64,000 bases of DNA from Bolinopsis microptera (taxonomy: Eukaryota; Ctenophora; Tentaculata; Lobata; Bolinopsidae). The stretch covers positions 3,066,175-3,130,174 of the forward strand of contig NC_087078.1 in assembly GCF_026151205.1 (NCBI RefSeq), read 5' to 3'. Each line of letters opens with the position of its first letter. Position 1 is the first letter of the stretch. The translations under genes were made by a program, and so were the position numbers. Of this stretch, positions 1 to 9,047 are shown piece by piece. The notes under the pieces are model-generated. The model was given only the letters and a program-made list of their open reading frames with translations. It was not told the origin of the DNA and did no database searches.

Positions 1-2223
1 AACAAAAAGTGTGTGATAGCTGAAAATAGCAAGAACGTCACAACAGAAGATGAAGAAAAGAAGACAGACTCTGAACCTTTTCACGAGAAGAAACTCTCAG
101 TTCCTGATCATGCCGACTCTGACAGTGAGTACGATTCATGCGATCAAGAACCAGAGGACTCTGGAACAGAAAAAGTTGGAATTATGAATCACTCTGAAAC
201 TGACTCTATTTCAGAAAATGATGTCAATGTACCCAACGACAGAGATGATGAAGATGGATATCTCGCCCAAGAACGTTCTTCAAATGTTGGTATCGCAGTC
301 AATACAGAAACAGAAACGGATAAAGGAGAGGGAAGTGTTGCTGAGATTGCTGTGGCCCCAAATGAGAAACAGGTCAATGACGAACTTAAGATGGGTAAGG
401 TAGAGGTGACCAATCTGCCGGAGGAGACAGAGCAGGAAACAGCAGGAGTTGGTAACCCTCCGCAATCTGACTCTTTACCTGGCAGTAATGACAATAACAG
501 TAAGATTACAAACATTACCATTCCGACCCCATTCTTACAAAACAACGCCCACGAAGAAGTTGTCAGATTAAGGAACGGGGCCGTGGTTAAAGGTTGGCTA
601 AAAGAGTGCAACATAAAATGTTACAACAAAACGGCAGACTGGAGCCGAGTGTATTTCATTGAGTACCTGGGCAATGTGGCATCAAGTAACTCTCCGTTGC
701 AAAACAGTGTTACAAGTGATAGATATGCCCTTCACCCGAAAGTTATCAAAGAACTGATCGTATACCTGACAGACGATGCAGTAGTGAAAGAACTTAGCGC
801 TCGAGGTGCATCTATCGCCGGAACGCCTGAAAAGAGAAAGAACAAGCTCACAGGTCTGTTCATTGATCTATACGGTGCCAATAAAAGCCCGGTCAAAAAC
901 AAAAATGCTAAGAAGGGGAAACATGGGAAGAAAGGAAAGACGAAGTTGGGCCAGAACCACAAAGACGACTATACTAGTACAGAACCGGTCTGTGCACAAC
1001 CTGGCCCGGGAATAAAGACAACCATAATTAAGCAAACACCTGAGCCTCATGATATTAACGCAACAATACTAAGCGTTGTAGAAAGCCCCCTAAAAACGCT
1101 GGAAAATTGTATGCTGAAGCTAGATGATCGGTTATTAAAGCAAGAAAGTATGGTTGCAGCACTATCGAAGAAGATGGATGCCATAATACAAAACCCACTT
1201 AAAAACAACACTGAAATCGCTGAACGCTTCCACCTTCTGGAAGAAAATGATAAGACCCTATTCATCAATATCAAAGCGCTAAATACGGATAGTCAACGGT
1301 GCTCTGAAGAGACCCTGAATAAATTTAACTCAATAGCCCAAACGGTTGATAGGTTGGAGTCCTTGGTTAACATCTCTCCAAAGCCTGTCCTCTGCTCTTG
1401 TCACTGTGATGCAGAAAAAAGCCGAGATTTAAAAATGAATAGTCCCCTTAAAACAGCAACCATCTGCCGCTCACAGGATGCCGACTCTCAACGAGAAACT
1501 GTAACAAATGAAATTTTAACCCATGAAGAAACTGGTCCATTTACAGTGGATATCGGCGTCCAGACAGAAACCCTAAGAAACAGTTTATCTACAAGTCCGT
1601 CGACGACGGATAGTTGCGCCCAGACAGAAACAACTGTGTACGAGATTGCAACTCAAACCGAAGAAATGATCCCTCATTCTCTGAACGGTGCAAATGAAAC
1701 AGCCGATATGGAGGAACCATCTGCTCATGACGTTGAAAGAATCACCTTTGGCCTGCAACAACTCATAGAGTCAGTTAAAGATAAAGAAAAGATGATAATG
1801 GATCAGCTAAGCGACTTTACTTGTGAGCCAAATCAAAATGATACCATCAATTGTCTGCAACAACTCTTAAGGTCAACTAGAGATAAAGAAAAGGCGATAT
1901 CAAAGGAAGTTGAGTCAAATCACGATGAAACCATTCATAAGTGCTCATCATCTACCACGTTGTACTCGGAGATAATAGAGGCTAATGCGGAACCTATGGC
2001 GTCGATAATTGACCAACCTCCAGGCGAGGCTGAAGGGAATTTGCATGAAGCATCTCCCGAAGTAACTCATAAACCACAACAAGCATCACTCACAAAGTCA
2101 AGTCACGAGTATCAAAGAAAAAAGAAAGTACTCCTAGTGCATGATTCTTACCATGAAGACTTCGACCAGCGAAAATTCTCCAGAAGTTATGATATTAAAA
2201 AAAGTGCAATACAGCTCAGTTAG
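1..2223 (+). CDS. LINE ORF1 protein, N-terminally open at the window edge
   Basis: The frame is open from base 1 with no stop upstream; the first in-frame ATG is near 184, so the start probably lies outside the window. The N-terminal third is rich in Asp, Glu and Ser. A basic patch follows (Lys-rich near 890-950), then a predicted coiled coil at about 1060-1380. Next come three short QTE motifs at 1555-1662 (GVQTE, CAQTE, ATQTE), two copies of an LQQL...DKEK segment (1750-1791 and 1852-1893), and the start of an SGNH-type domain with HDS at about 2139. The frame ends at 2223, just after a run of seven A (2197-2203). Removing one A would join it to the next reading frame. The protein is probably the RNA-binding/chaperone component of the retrotransposon; that role is inferred from position. 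Confidence 0.8.
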   Translation, partial: NKKCVIAENSKNVTTEDEEKKTDSEPFHEKKLSVPDHADSDSEYDSCDQEPEDSGTEKVGIMNHSETDSISENDVNVPNDRDDEDGYLAQERSSNVGIAVNTETETDKGEGSVAEIAVAPNEKQVNDELKMGKVEVTNLPEETEQETAGVGNPPQSDSLPGSNDNNSKITNITIPTPFLQNNAHEEVVRLRNGAVVKGWLKECNIKCYNKTADWSRVYFIEYLGNVASSNSPLQNSVTSDRYALHPKVIKELIVYLTDDAVVKELSARGASIAGTPEKRKNKLTGLFIDLYGANKSPVKNKNAKKGKHGKKGKTKLGQNHKDDYTSTEPVCAQPGPGIKTTIIKQTPEPHDINATILSVVESPLKTLENCMLKLDDRLLKQESMVAALSKKMDAIIQNPLKNNTEIAERFHLLEENDKTLFINIKALNTDSQRCSEETLNKFNSIAQTVDRLESLVNISPKPVLCSCHCDAEKSRDLKMNSPLKTATICRSQDADSQRETVTNEILTHEETGPFTVDIGVQTETLRNSLSTSPSTTDSCAQTETTVYEIATQTEEMIPHSLNGANETADMEEPSAHDVERITFGLQQLIESVKDKEKMIMDQLSDFTCEPNQNDTINCLQQLLRSTRDKEKAISKEVESNHDETIHKCSSSTTLYSEIIEANAEPMASIIDQPPGEAEGNLHEASPEVTHKPQQASLTKSSHEYQRKKKVLLVHDSYHEDFDQRKFSRSYDIKKSAIQLS

Positions 2224-2713
2224 TGACTTAGTGGAAAAACGGAAGCTCATATCCGAAATCAAAAGCTTCAACCCTGAGATAATCTTTATTCACTTGGGAA
2301 TAAATGACATCAAGAGGGGGCTAACGTTCCCCACTTTCATAAGAAACTTTAAAAGTATCCTTCGATTGGCCTTAGAAGAAACCAATTGCAAGATATGTTA
2401 CTCGCTCATAATACCAACACCAGGTAACCCTAACCTCAACACAAGGATTCAAGCTGCCAACCAATATATGGGTGACTTTATAAAATGGCTCAGAGAAGAG
2501 AACTACTATGAAGACCGAATATGCACAGTCGGTAATGACAACCTCAGCGGCTACTTGGAGAGATATGTTACAAAAGACGGTGAAGCACTGAGACTTTCGC
2601 CCAAAGGTTTAGCTAAACTATGGCTCAGATGCCGAGATGCCCTTAATAGAACGTCAACCCTAACTAGGCAAACTTTACATGAGTTCACCCGAAGCAACGA
2701 TCATAATGAATAA
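2204..2713 (+). pseudogene. Frame-shifted remainder of ORF1: SGNH/GDSL esterase-like domain
   Basis: This frame holds the continuation of the esterase fold: HLGINDI (the G-x-N-D block III) near 2290-2310, then a hydrophobic strand (CYSLIIPTP) and LSPKGLAKL near the end. The usual catalytic Asp-x-x-His block is not obvious. Read with the HDS box at about 2139 in the other frame, the domain is complete in layout. Esterase domains of this type are known in ORF1 of CR1-like and some other LINEs. The break is at the A7 run 2197-2203. The stop at 2711-2713 overlaps the ORF2 start at 2679. Confidence 0.75.
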
Positions 2714-3404
2714 TACAGGGAGCGTAATTGTGGGAAAACTGCAGAGAGACAATAGCAGTAAAGTTGATGAACTATCCCACACCGCAGCACAAAACCATGA
2801 TCAGGACCTCTCAGTTGTGTCATGGAACATCAATAACATATCTCACCACTCACTAGGAAACAAGACCGAGATCGATGAGTTTCGTGAGATCATCGAGATG
2901 TCACCGATATTTTGTCTACAAGAAACAAAAGGAGAAGTAGTGGTGCCCAACTACCGCTGCTTTAACAAAAACAGGGTATCCTCAAGATCAGGAGGCCTAT
3001 GCATCGGTGTTCAACGGTCGCTCGAAAAGTACATTAACCAAATCGAAACAGGTTCAACAGACATCCAAGCAGTATCCATTTCGAAAACGTACACAAAGGC
3101 CGAAAAGAACATCACTCTGATAAACATATACGACTCACCCGAAAATTCCTCTTATAAAGTCAGGATGAAGAGTCTTGGAGTTGAGGAGAATACTCTTGAA
3201 GCTCTTCTCCACTTTATCGGAGAGCAACTTGGTCACTCTGACATCATGCTAGTAGGTGACCTAAATGCTCGTACAGGTGGTGTCAACTTCATCCCAGTGA
3301 CAAAAGACTGGATGAAAAAGAAGAAATCGAATGCACCCAGACCTTGCCGAGCCAGTAAAGATTCTGTACTAAATGAAAGAGGTAATAGATTCCTTCTGTA
3401 CTAA
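2679..3404 (+). CDS. LINE ORF2, first part: APE-type endonuclease
   Basis: The ATG at 2679 overlaps the ORF1 end by 35 bp, an arrangement compatible with re-initiation. Endonuclease motifs in order are VSWNINN, CLQETKG (catalytic Glu), GGLCIGV, LINIYDSPEN and LVGDLNARTG (Asp/Asn pair). The last motifs, VDYIAV and SDHRP (catalytic Asp-His), lie in another frame after 3425, because a 32-bp tandem duplication at 3363-3426 shifts the frame and brings a stop at 3402-3404. This enzyme nicks target DNA to prime reverse transcription in this LINE group. Confidence 0.88.
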   Translation: MSSPEATIIMNNTGSVIVGKLQRDNSSKVDELSHTAAQNHDQDLSVVSWNINNISHHSLGNKTEIDEFREIIEMSPIFCLQETKGEVVVPNYRCFNKNRVSSRSGGLCIGVQRSLEKYINQIETGSTDIQAVSISKTYTKAEKNITLINIYDSPENSSYKVRMKSLGVEENTLEALLHFIGEQLGHSDIMLVGDLNARTGGVNFIPVTKDWMKKKKSNAPRPCRASKDSVLNERGNRFLLY

Positions 3405-3426
3405 ATGAAAGAGGTAATAGATTCCT
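3363..3426. repeat. Perfect 32-bp tandem duplication that breaks ORF2
   Basis: Units 3363-3394 and 3395-3426 are identical. Thirty-two is not a multiple of three, so the duplication alone accounts for the frame change. One unit gives a continuous endonuclease reading from frame 2679 into frame 3425. Confidence 0.95.
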
Positions 3427-6358
3427 TGACCTTCTGGGCAGCTGTGATCTCACTCTATTGAACGGCAATGTCATTGGTGACATTTTTGGTGAGCTCACCT
3501 GCTATCAGTACAACGGACAAAGTGTCGTTGACTACATAGCAGTTTCACCGAGCATCAGGAATATGGTGAAACGGTTCAAAGTTCTTTCCTTAACTAACCT
3601 ATCAGATCACAGACCTATCCTCTGTCAACTCTCAGTTAGAATCCAAATGATAGCCGCTGAATTAATTCAAGAGCTTCATCAAGATGCACCTAAAAGACCG
3701 AAATGGGATGGAGATGCAACGGCCCAACAGTTTACTGATAATCTTAACAAGGCCGAAATAACAAAACAGCTATTGGATATTTCGACCTCAACCTTTGATT
3801 CTGCAGAAAACATTTACTCCACAAACGAGAAGTTCGTTCACATTCTTGAAAGCGCACTTTGCACCGATCAACCCTCAAACTGTGCCAATAGTGAGCAAAA
3901 GATAAGGTGTTTTTCTAAAAAGAAACGACGCAGTAAACTCCGCCCAAAACAAAAGTGGTTCGATGCCGAGTGCATTACAACTAAGCGAGAGCTTAATATT
4001 CTAACAAAGAAGTACGGGAAAAACCCCTCGGACGCCCTTCTACGAATCCGCTTCTACTCTAGGAAGAAGGACTATAAAAAATTGTTAAAAAGGAAAAAGG
4101 CTGTTTTCTTCCAAGAGTTAAACCAGGAAATTCTGCAGGAAAATAAGATTTCGTGGAAGAACTTGAAGAAACTGAAGAAGTTTAACGAAAAACCCTCCAA
4201 GCTGGACATATTCGACATGGCGAAGTTCTACCAATTCTTTCTGGATCTCTACAAAAAGAAGGATACAAACTTCCCACAGAATAGAACAGTGACTAAAGCA
4301 AATGAACAAATAATGAGCATACTAAATGATGAGATATCATCGAAAGAGGTTGTACATGCGGTGAAAACACTTAAGAACGGTAAGGCAGTTGGACTAGATT
4401 GTTTACTCAATGAGCAGCTTAAGTCTGCCGCCCAGAACCACTGCGCTCTCTCAGTGTTAGTTAAGCTCTTTAATGGTTGCTTGGACCTTGGTGTCTACCC
4501 ATGGAACACTACGATTGTGAGCCCACTCCACAAGAAAGGATGTATCTACGACCCCGATAACTACAGAGCCATTGCGATCGGGAGCAACCTTGGTAAACTT
4601 TTCGCGACAATCCTATTGGACCGTTTGCTAAAATTCAGGAAGGAACATTGCCCGGACACAGTAAACCAGCTTGGCTTCTGTAAGAATGCTAGAACTGTGG
4701 ATCATCTGTTCACCCTTTCCACTTGTGTAGACAAATACGTGAATAACAAAGGACAAAGACTCTATTCTTGTTTCGTGGATTTTCGCAAAGCTTTCGACTC
4801 CATCAGTCGTGAAGCTCTTCTGTACAAGCTCTCAACCCTTGGTATAGATGGAAAATTCCTAAAATGTCTAGAACATATGTACAAGAATTCCAAAGCTAAG
4901 ATCAAGCTGATCGCTAAAATATCAGACTCATTTGATATTCTTGCAGGTACGGAGCAGGGCCACCCAATGAGCCCCGAACTATTCAAAACTTACATCCACG
5001 AACTTTCGGAACGACTGAACAGTGTTCAAGACATCTCAAGTCCATTGCTGAATGAAACTATTCTGACCCACCTCTTGTGGGCAGATGATCTTGTCCTCCT
5101 CGCACTTTCGAAAGAAAGTCTTCAGGTCATGATCTCTGAACTTGAGTCATTCTGCAGAGAATGGGGGCTCACGGTGAACACCAAGAAAACCGCCATCATG
5201 ATTTTTAATAAAAGTGGAAGGCAACTCAAAGAGAGTTACGGTTTTCAGTACATGGGAGCAACAATCCCATCAGCAAAAACATATTGCTATTTAGGGATCA
5301 CCTTCTCACTGTCGGGCAGCTTTAAGACAGCACTAAACCTTCTGCGACAAAAAGCTCTCCGGGCATACTTTGGACTGAAAAGTGAAGTCGACCTTAACAA
5401 TATATCCAAGGTCGCAGTTCTTAAACTGCTCGACTCCCTCATACTGCCAGTTGTATCGTACGGAGTGGAAGTCTGGATCAGCAGTAGCTCAGGAATTAAG
5501 GCTTTTGCCAGCACAACTGACAATCCGAAGCAATCCCCACTGGCAGGCATTGCAGCTGACCCATTCGAAAGAATGCACCTCGCCATCCTTAAATGGACCC
5601 TTGGAGTTGGCAAATCGACATCTAACGCAGCTGTTTGGGGAGACTGCGGAAGAACCCCTATTGTAGTTCGATATGTTAAACAAGTCACCGATTTCCATAA
5701 TCGCCTTGCAAGACTTGAACTAGAAGACTCACCAGCCCTAGCCAGGCACGCTTTTGCTGAGCAGAAGAAACTTGATTTAGGTTGGTTCAGAGCACTGGAA
5801 TCAATGCTAACGATACTCGACGAGAACAAACTTGAACATCAACTATACAACCCATTGTTATGTCAGGAAAGGGCACATAACCGATTTATCAATCTATGGG
5901 AAACAGAAAGAAAAAGCAATAAGAAGCTTACGTTCTATAATAAAGTTAAAGGTGCTTTCGAGCAGGAGCCGTACCTCACGCTACCGTCGAGAACTGGAAG
6001 CAACTTAGTGGCTAGGATCCGAATGAGCGGACATAAGCTAAACGTAGAAACTGGAAGATATGGGAGCAGAACTGGAAGTCAACATCACAGAATTTGTGAA
6101 TTCTGCAGCGAAAAGTCAATGATGGAGCTCTTTGTTAATCTTCCTTGTGTTGATCCGATAATAGAAGATGAAGAACACTTCCTTAGAACATGTCCCAGGT
6201 ACCATTCCAGTAGGACTAACATGAAGGAGCCCACAAAGTCATTACTATTTCATGACATGAAGAGCCTCTTTCTACCGGAGCACATAGTGGAATTCACCAA
6301 GTTCGTCGCTCAGCTATGCCGAACACGATTCCCTATAAAGAAGAAACACGAACATTAG
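3425..6358 (+). CDS. LINE ORF2, remainder: endonuclease end, reverse transcriptase, C-terminal zinc-knuckle region
   Basis: Continues the endonuclease (VDYIAVSPS, SDHRPIL), then an RT: a NGKAVGLDCLLNE finger block, a FVDFRKAFDS palm block with the first catalytic Asp, GTEQGHPMSPELF, and LLWADDLVLLA (catalytic ADD at 5081-5089, with Trp where most RTs have Tyr or Phe), then GLTVNTKKT. After the thumb comes a Cys/His cluster (CEFC ... HFLRTC) near 6090-6200. The only ATG in the first part is at 3458, so the track-like start there is artificial; the true protein begins at 2679. This is the target-primed reverse transcription enzyme of the element. Confidence 0.92.
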   Translation, partial: LDLLGSCDLTLLNGNVIGDIFGELTCYQYNGQSVVDYIAVSPSIRNMVKRFKVLSLTNLSDHRPILCQLSVRIQMIAAELIQELHQDAPKRPKWDGDATAQQFTDNLNKAEITKQLLDISTSTFDSAENIYSTNEKFVHILESALCTDQPSNCANSEQKIRCFSKKKRRSKLRPKQKWFDAECITTKRELNILTKKYGKNPSDALLRIRFYSRKKDYKKLLKRKKAVFFQELNQEILQENKISWKNLKKLKKFNEKPSKLDIFDMAKFYQFFLDLYKKKDTNFPQNRTVTKANEQIMSILNDEISSKEVVHAVKTLKNGKAVGLDCLLNEQLKSAAQNHCALSVLVKLFNGCLDLGVYPWNTTIVSPLHKKGCIYDPDNYRAIAIGSNLGKLFATILLDRLLKFRKEHCPDTVNQLGFCKNARTVDHLFTLSTCVDKYVNNKGQRLYSCFVDFRKAFDSISREALLYKLSTLGIDGKFLKCLEHMYKNSKAKIKLIAKISDSFDILAGTEQGHPMSPELFKTYIHELSERLNSVQDISSPLLNETILTHLLWADDLVLLALSKESLQVMISELESFCREWGLTVNTKKTAIMIFNKSGRQLKESYGFQYMGATIPSAKTYCYLGITFSLSGSFKTALNLLRQKALRAYFGLKSEVDLNNISKVAVLKLLDSLILPVVSYGVEVWISSSSGIKAFASTTDNPKQSPLAGIAADPFERMHLAILKWTLGVGKSTSNAAVWGDCGRTPIVVRYVKQVTDFHNRLARLELEDSPALARHAFAEQKKLDLGWFRALESMLTILDENKLEHQLYNPLLCQERAHNRFINLWETERKSNKKLTFYNKVKGAFEQEPYLTLPSRTGSNLVARIRMSGHKLNVETGRYGSRTGSQHHRICEFCSEKSMMELFVNLPCVDPIIEDEEHFLRTCPRYHSSRTNMKEPTKSLLFHDMKSLFLPEHIVEFTKFVAQLCRTRFPIKKKHEH

Positions 6359-6523
6359 TGTCTCAGTACGGGATATCACATTTCCTCCACAGCCCCTTCA
6401 TTTTCACTTTTTCTTTACACTCATCAAACATTTTAATGGTAACGGATTTTCTATTTGGATTTCGGACTTTGACCTTTAGCTATGCTGATCTGACATTATC
6501 TCACTGTAATATAGATCTATTTT

Positions 6524-6571
6524 TTGTAAACCTTGTAAACCTTGTAAACCTTGTAAACCTTGTAAACCTTG
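6524..6571 (+). repeat. 9-bp tandem tail of the LINE
   Basis: Five perfect copies of TTGTAAACC (6524-6568) followed by TTG. Short tandem repeats at the 3' end are typical of CR1/L2/RTE-like LINEs and mark the element's 3' terminus about 165 bp after the ORF2 stop. Confidence 0.85.
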
Positions 6572-6596
6572 ACAACACCATTATATATATTTATCT

Positions 6597-6867
6597 GTGC
6601 CATTTTACTGACACCACGGCATCAACTTTTACGCGAATTTCTGCAAAAACCGTAAAAGATATACAACTGAAACTTTTTTGACTGGGTCGAATGCTTTAAT
6701 GGCCTCCAAATCAGCATGAAAAAATAAAAAATTGGTCAAGAAATAGGAGTTTTAGAGCCCAAAATTTGGTACCCCAAGTGGTGTCAAAAACGCGAATTAA
6801 ATAGGTAATAATTGTTTTAGTCTCTTGAGTCTTGACACCATTTTAGGGTTAGACGGGTTCCTGCTAG
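6597..6867. repeat. Dispersed 270-bp repeat, copy 1
   Basis: Matches 19871-20140 in reverse complement over about 270 bp with scattered differences. Landmarks shared by both are TTTTACTGACACCACGGC at one end and GACACCATTTTAGGGTTA near the other. No coding capacity. It lies directly between the LINE tail and the left arm of the inverted duplication. Confidence 0.8.
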
Positions 6868-7196
6868 TTATCATAATTCATATCAGCGATATGCAGTTAA
6901 AAAAGTATCTTAAACTAAAAAACAAACCTGCCCGTGTCAGAATGAGAAAGGTAATAATCAAGATAGACCCTCTAAACATCAGGCACTAAGCAACAAACTG
7001 CAGAACGAATATGGGAGTTTGAATTATCAGTAAGGTAGCTGGTGGTTTAAAGTATCCTGTTACACAATCTGATACTGCTGATATACAACTCAATATTAAA
7101 GGTTCAGGTTATAATTCATATTATGTAATACTTTATTAAAAGTCAAAATACTCATGTTGTTAATGTTATTTGGCAAGTCAATTTAACGTTTTTAAG

Positions 7197-9047
7197 GGAG
7201 CAAAGAGTAGAATCGCAGCACAAAAACAAGAAACGGACATGCTGGTTAAAAGCAATAAGTTAGCAAGAAGTAAGCTGGCTGGGGAGAAGACAGAAGTAGT
7301 CACCATATCCTGCACAGCCTCAGACAATGGTGAAAGTGGAAGTGAAAGTGAAGCTGCTGTTGACAGTAGAGATGGTGATAAGGAAAATGCGGTTTCTAGA
7401 GCTAAACCTAATTCCGAGGCCGTGAGGTTCGTTTAGAGTTTTAGACAGTAAAATACACTGACAAATTTGTTTATAATTTCGACTTGATCTGGATTTTTTT
7501 TTAATTGATTAAATCGACTGTCAATAAAAAGGGAAACTTTATGTAATGAACTGTAGGATACACCGACTGAAGGAAAGCCGGAGAGCGTATAGTATTCTGG
7601 AGAGACAGCGTATGAAGGAGAGATCCAGAGAACTAGAACACAAAGCTGCTGCCAACAAACTGAGACAACAATCAGAGAGAGATCGGACTATTGCGGAGCA
7701 GCTCGTTAACCAGGTCAGAGGGAGGGAAATAGGAAGCGAGATAGGGGAGGGGTGATGGTCGCTGGGTTGTAACGGATAGAGACTATACTAAAATGGAGAA
7801 TAACGGAAGGGTTTTTCCATTTTCTCCATAGAAAAAGTCTCAAAACAAAATTCCGCGATTTATAAGTTTTCATGTTTTCTATCCCGATTTCGGTCCTCAA
7901 ATCACTCTCGATATACGATCTTAGAGTCGAGGCTTCCCCTTTGAAATGTAATGCGATCTCGAAGGGCAGGCCTACCGGCCCTACCCTATGCAATACGAAT
8001 TCGGAAGCGGGACCCCTGCCTTCAGAGGAACGTATCGAGGATGACTCGGACCGAAAATTTTTTAGTCAAAATCTTTTCAAAGTTTTTCTGGAAACTGCTT
8101 TTGTTCACGATTCATGCTACCCTGATCATTATTAGCCCAAAATACTTTTTCGATTTTCAAAGTCCGCACCTACCCTTCAATATACGATTTTGGACTCGAC
8201 GGTTCCCCCTTGTAATGCAATCTCGGAAGGCAGGCATCCCCTTTGCAATACGAGCTCGGAAGCGGGAGCTCTGCCTTACATACCGAAAATGACTCGGGCC
8301 GAAAATTTTCTTTAAACAAAAATTTATGCCATTACCCCCCCCCCCCCCCCCCCCCCCTTCGGTGTTTCAATTTACTTGCGAGTTTTTCATGGAAAGTGTT
8401 TTCAGGCTATCAATCAAATGTAAAGCAGAATCCCCGGGCAGGTAGTCTCTTAGAAAAGCGAATTCAGGAACCGTACAGAAAAACAAGAAAATTCTCATCT
8501 CAGAGTTGGACAGCCTTATAAAACGGTAAGTTTTTTATGTTCATCTAATTTTTGAATAGTCTAATGTCCTATGTTTAGCAAATATAGAGCTAAAGTGTAG
8601 TTGCTTTCAGTATACTACTATTTTGTACGGGAATCTTAGGACAAATTATAGCCAAAGATTAAATAATCATTTCCGTAATTACTATGGTATCGAAATTATG
8701 GACGTACAAAAAAGAATTTTTAAATAAATTTTATCAACGGTATTTTACGTTCGCTTATATTATTTCAAATCCTGTCACGTTAATAGCATTACCTGACCCG
8801 AATAAAACCATTTCCTGCGCTGTTGTATGCAGGATACTACTTTATGAGGCGGTGTTGTCATGAATTTAAGATTAAAACTCACGGAATTTAATGAATAAAC
8901 ACTCTGATCGGCACTGGGAAGATCTAGATAACAGCGGGAGTGATAATTTCGCAGTCTTCACAATTAAGTAGGCAGGATTTTAGGTTAAATTCGCAATGGC
9001 AATGGCTGGAAAGGGCCTTGTTAAGTAAACAAAGGAAAGCAAACTAA
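7197..9047 (+). pseudogene. Truncated copy of exons 4-7 of the coiled-coil gene
   Basis: Exon 4 copy 7197-7426 (after TTTTTAAG; donor GTTCGT) and exon 5 copy 7557-7713 (after CTGTAG; donor GTCAGA) are open, with phases 0/2 and 2/0 as in the parent at 28532-29054. The exon 6 copy, 8406-8525, has a one-base insertion near its start that gives a stop at the sixth codon, plus further indels. The exon 7 copy, 8984-9047, ends in a different, shorter tail. Copies of exons 1-3 are absent, so this cannot encode the whole protein. It is best read as a duplicated 3' half that is decaying, although the first two exons are still nearly identical to the parent (Gly/Glu repeat shorter by two residues). Confidence 0.82.
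7905..8360 (+). repeat. Dispersed GC-richer repeat with internal duplication and C-run
   Basis: Contains two related halves, each with a CGGAAGCGGGA-type core followed by CTGCCTT, a GACTCGG box and a CGAAAATTTT block, ending in a long C-run (about 8336-8357). A near-identical copy lies in the other arm (about 25625-26075, minus sense), and a separate copy is at 14375-14655. It sits in intron 5 of the duplicated gene copy. Open frames across it are low-complexity repeat shadows. Confidence 0.75.

Larger units (their letters stand above)
1..6571 (+). mobile_element. Near full-length APE-type LINE (esterase + APE + RT), 5' end outside the window
   Basis: An autonomous-type non-LTR retrotransposon with ORF1 (acidic/coiled-coil region, then an SGNH-esterase-like end), an overlapping ORF2 (apurinic endonuclease, reverse transcriptase, C-terminal zinc-knuckle-like segment) and a 3' tail of five perfect 9-bp repeats. 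This domain order and a microsatellite tail are known in CR1/L2-like and related LINE clades; exact clade placement is inference. It is interrupted by an A-run indel near 2200 and a 32-bp tandem duplication at 3363-3426. Both breaks are single and the remaining frames are long and clean, so the insertion looks recent. The 5' end lies left of base 1. Confidence 0.9.
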
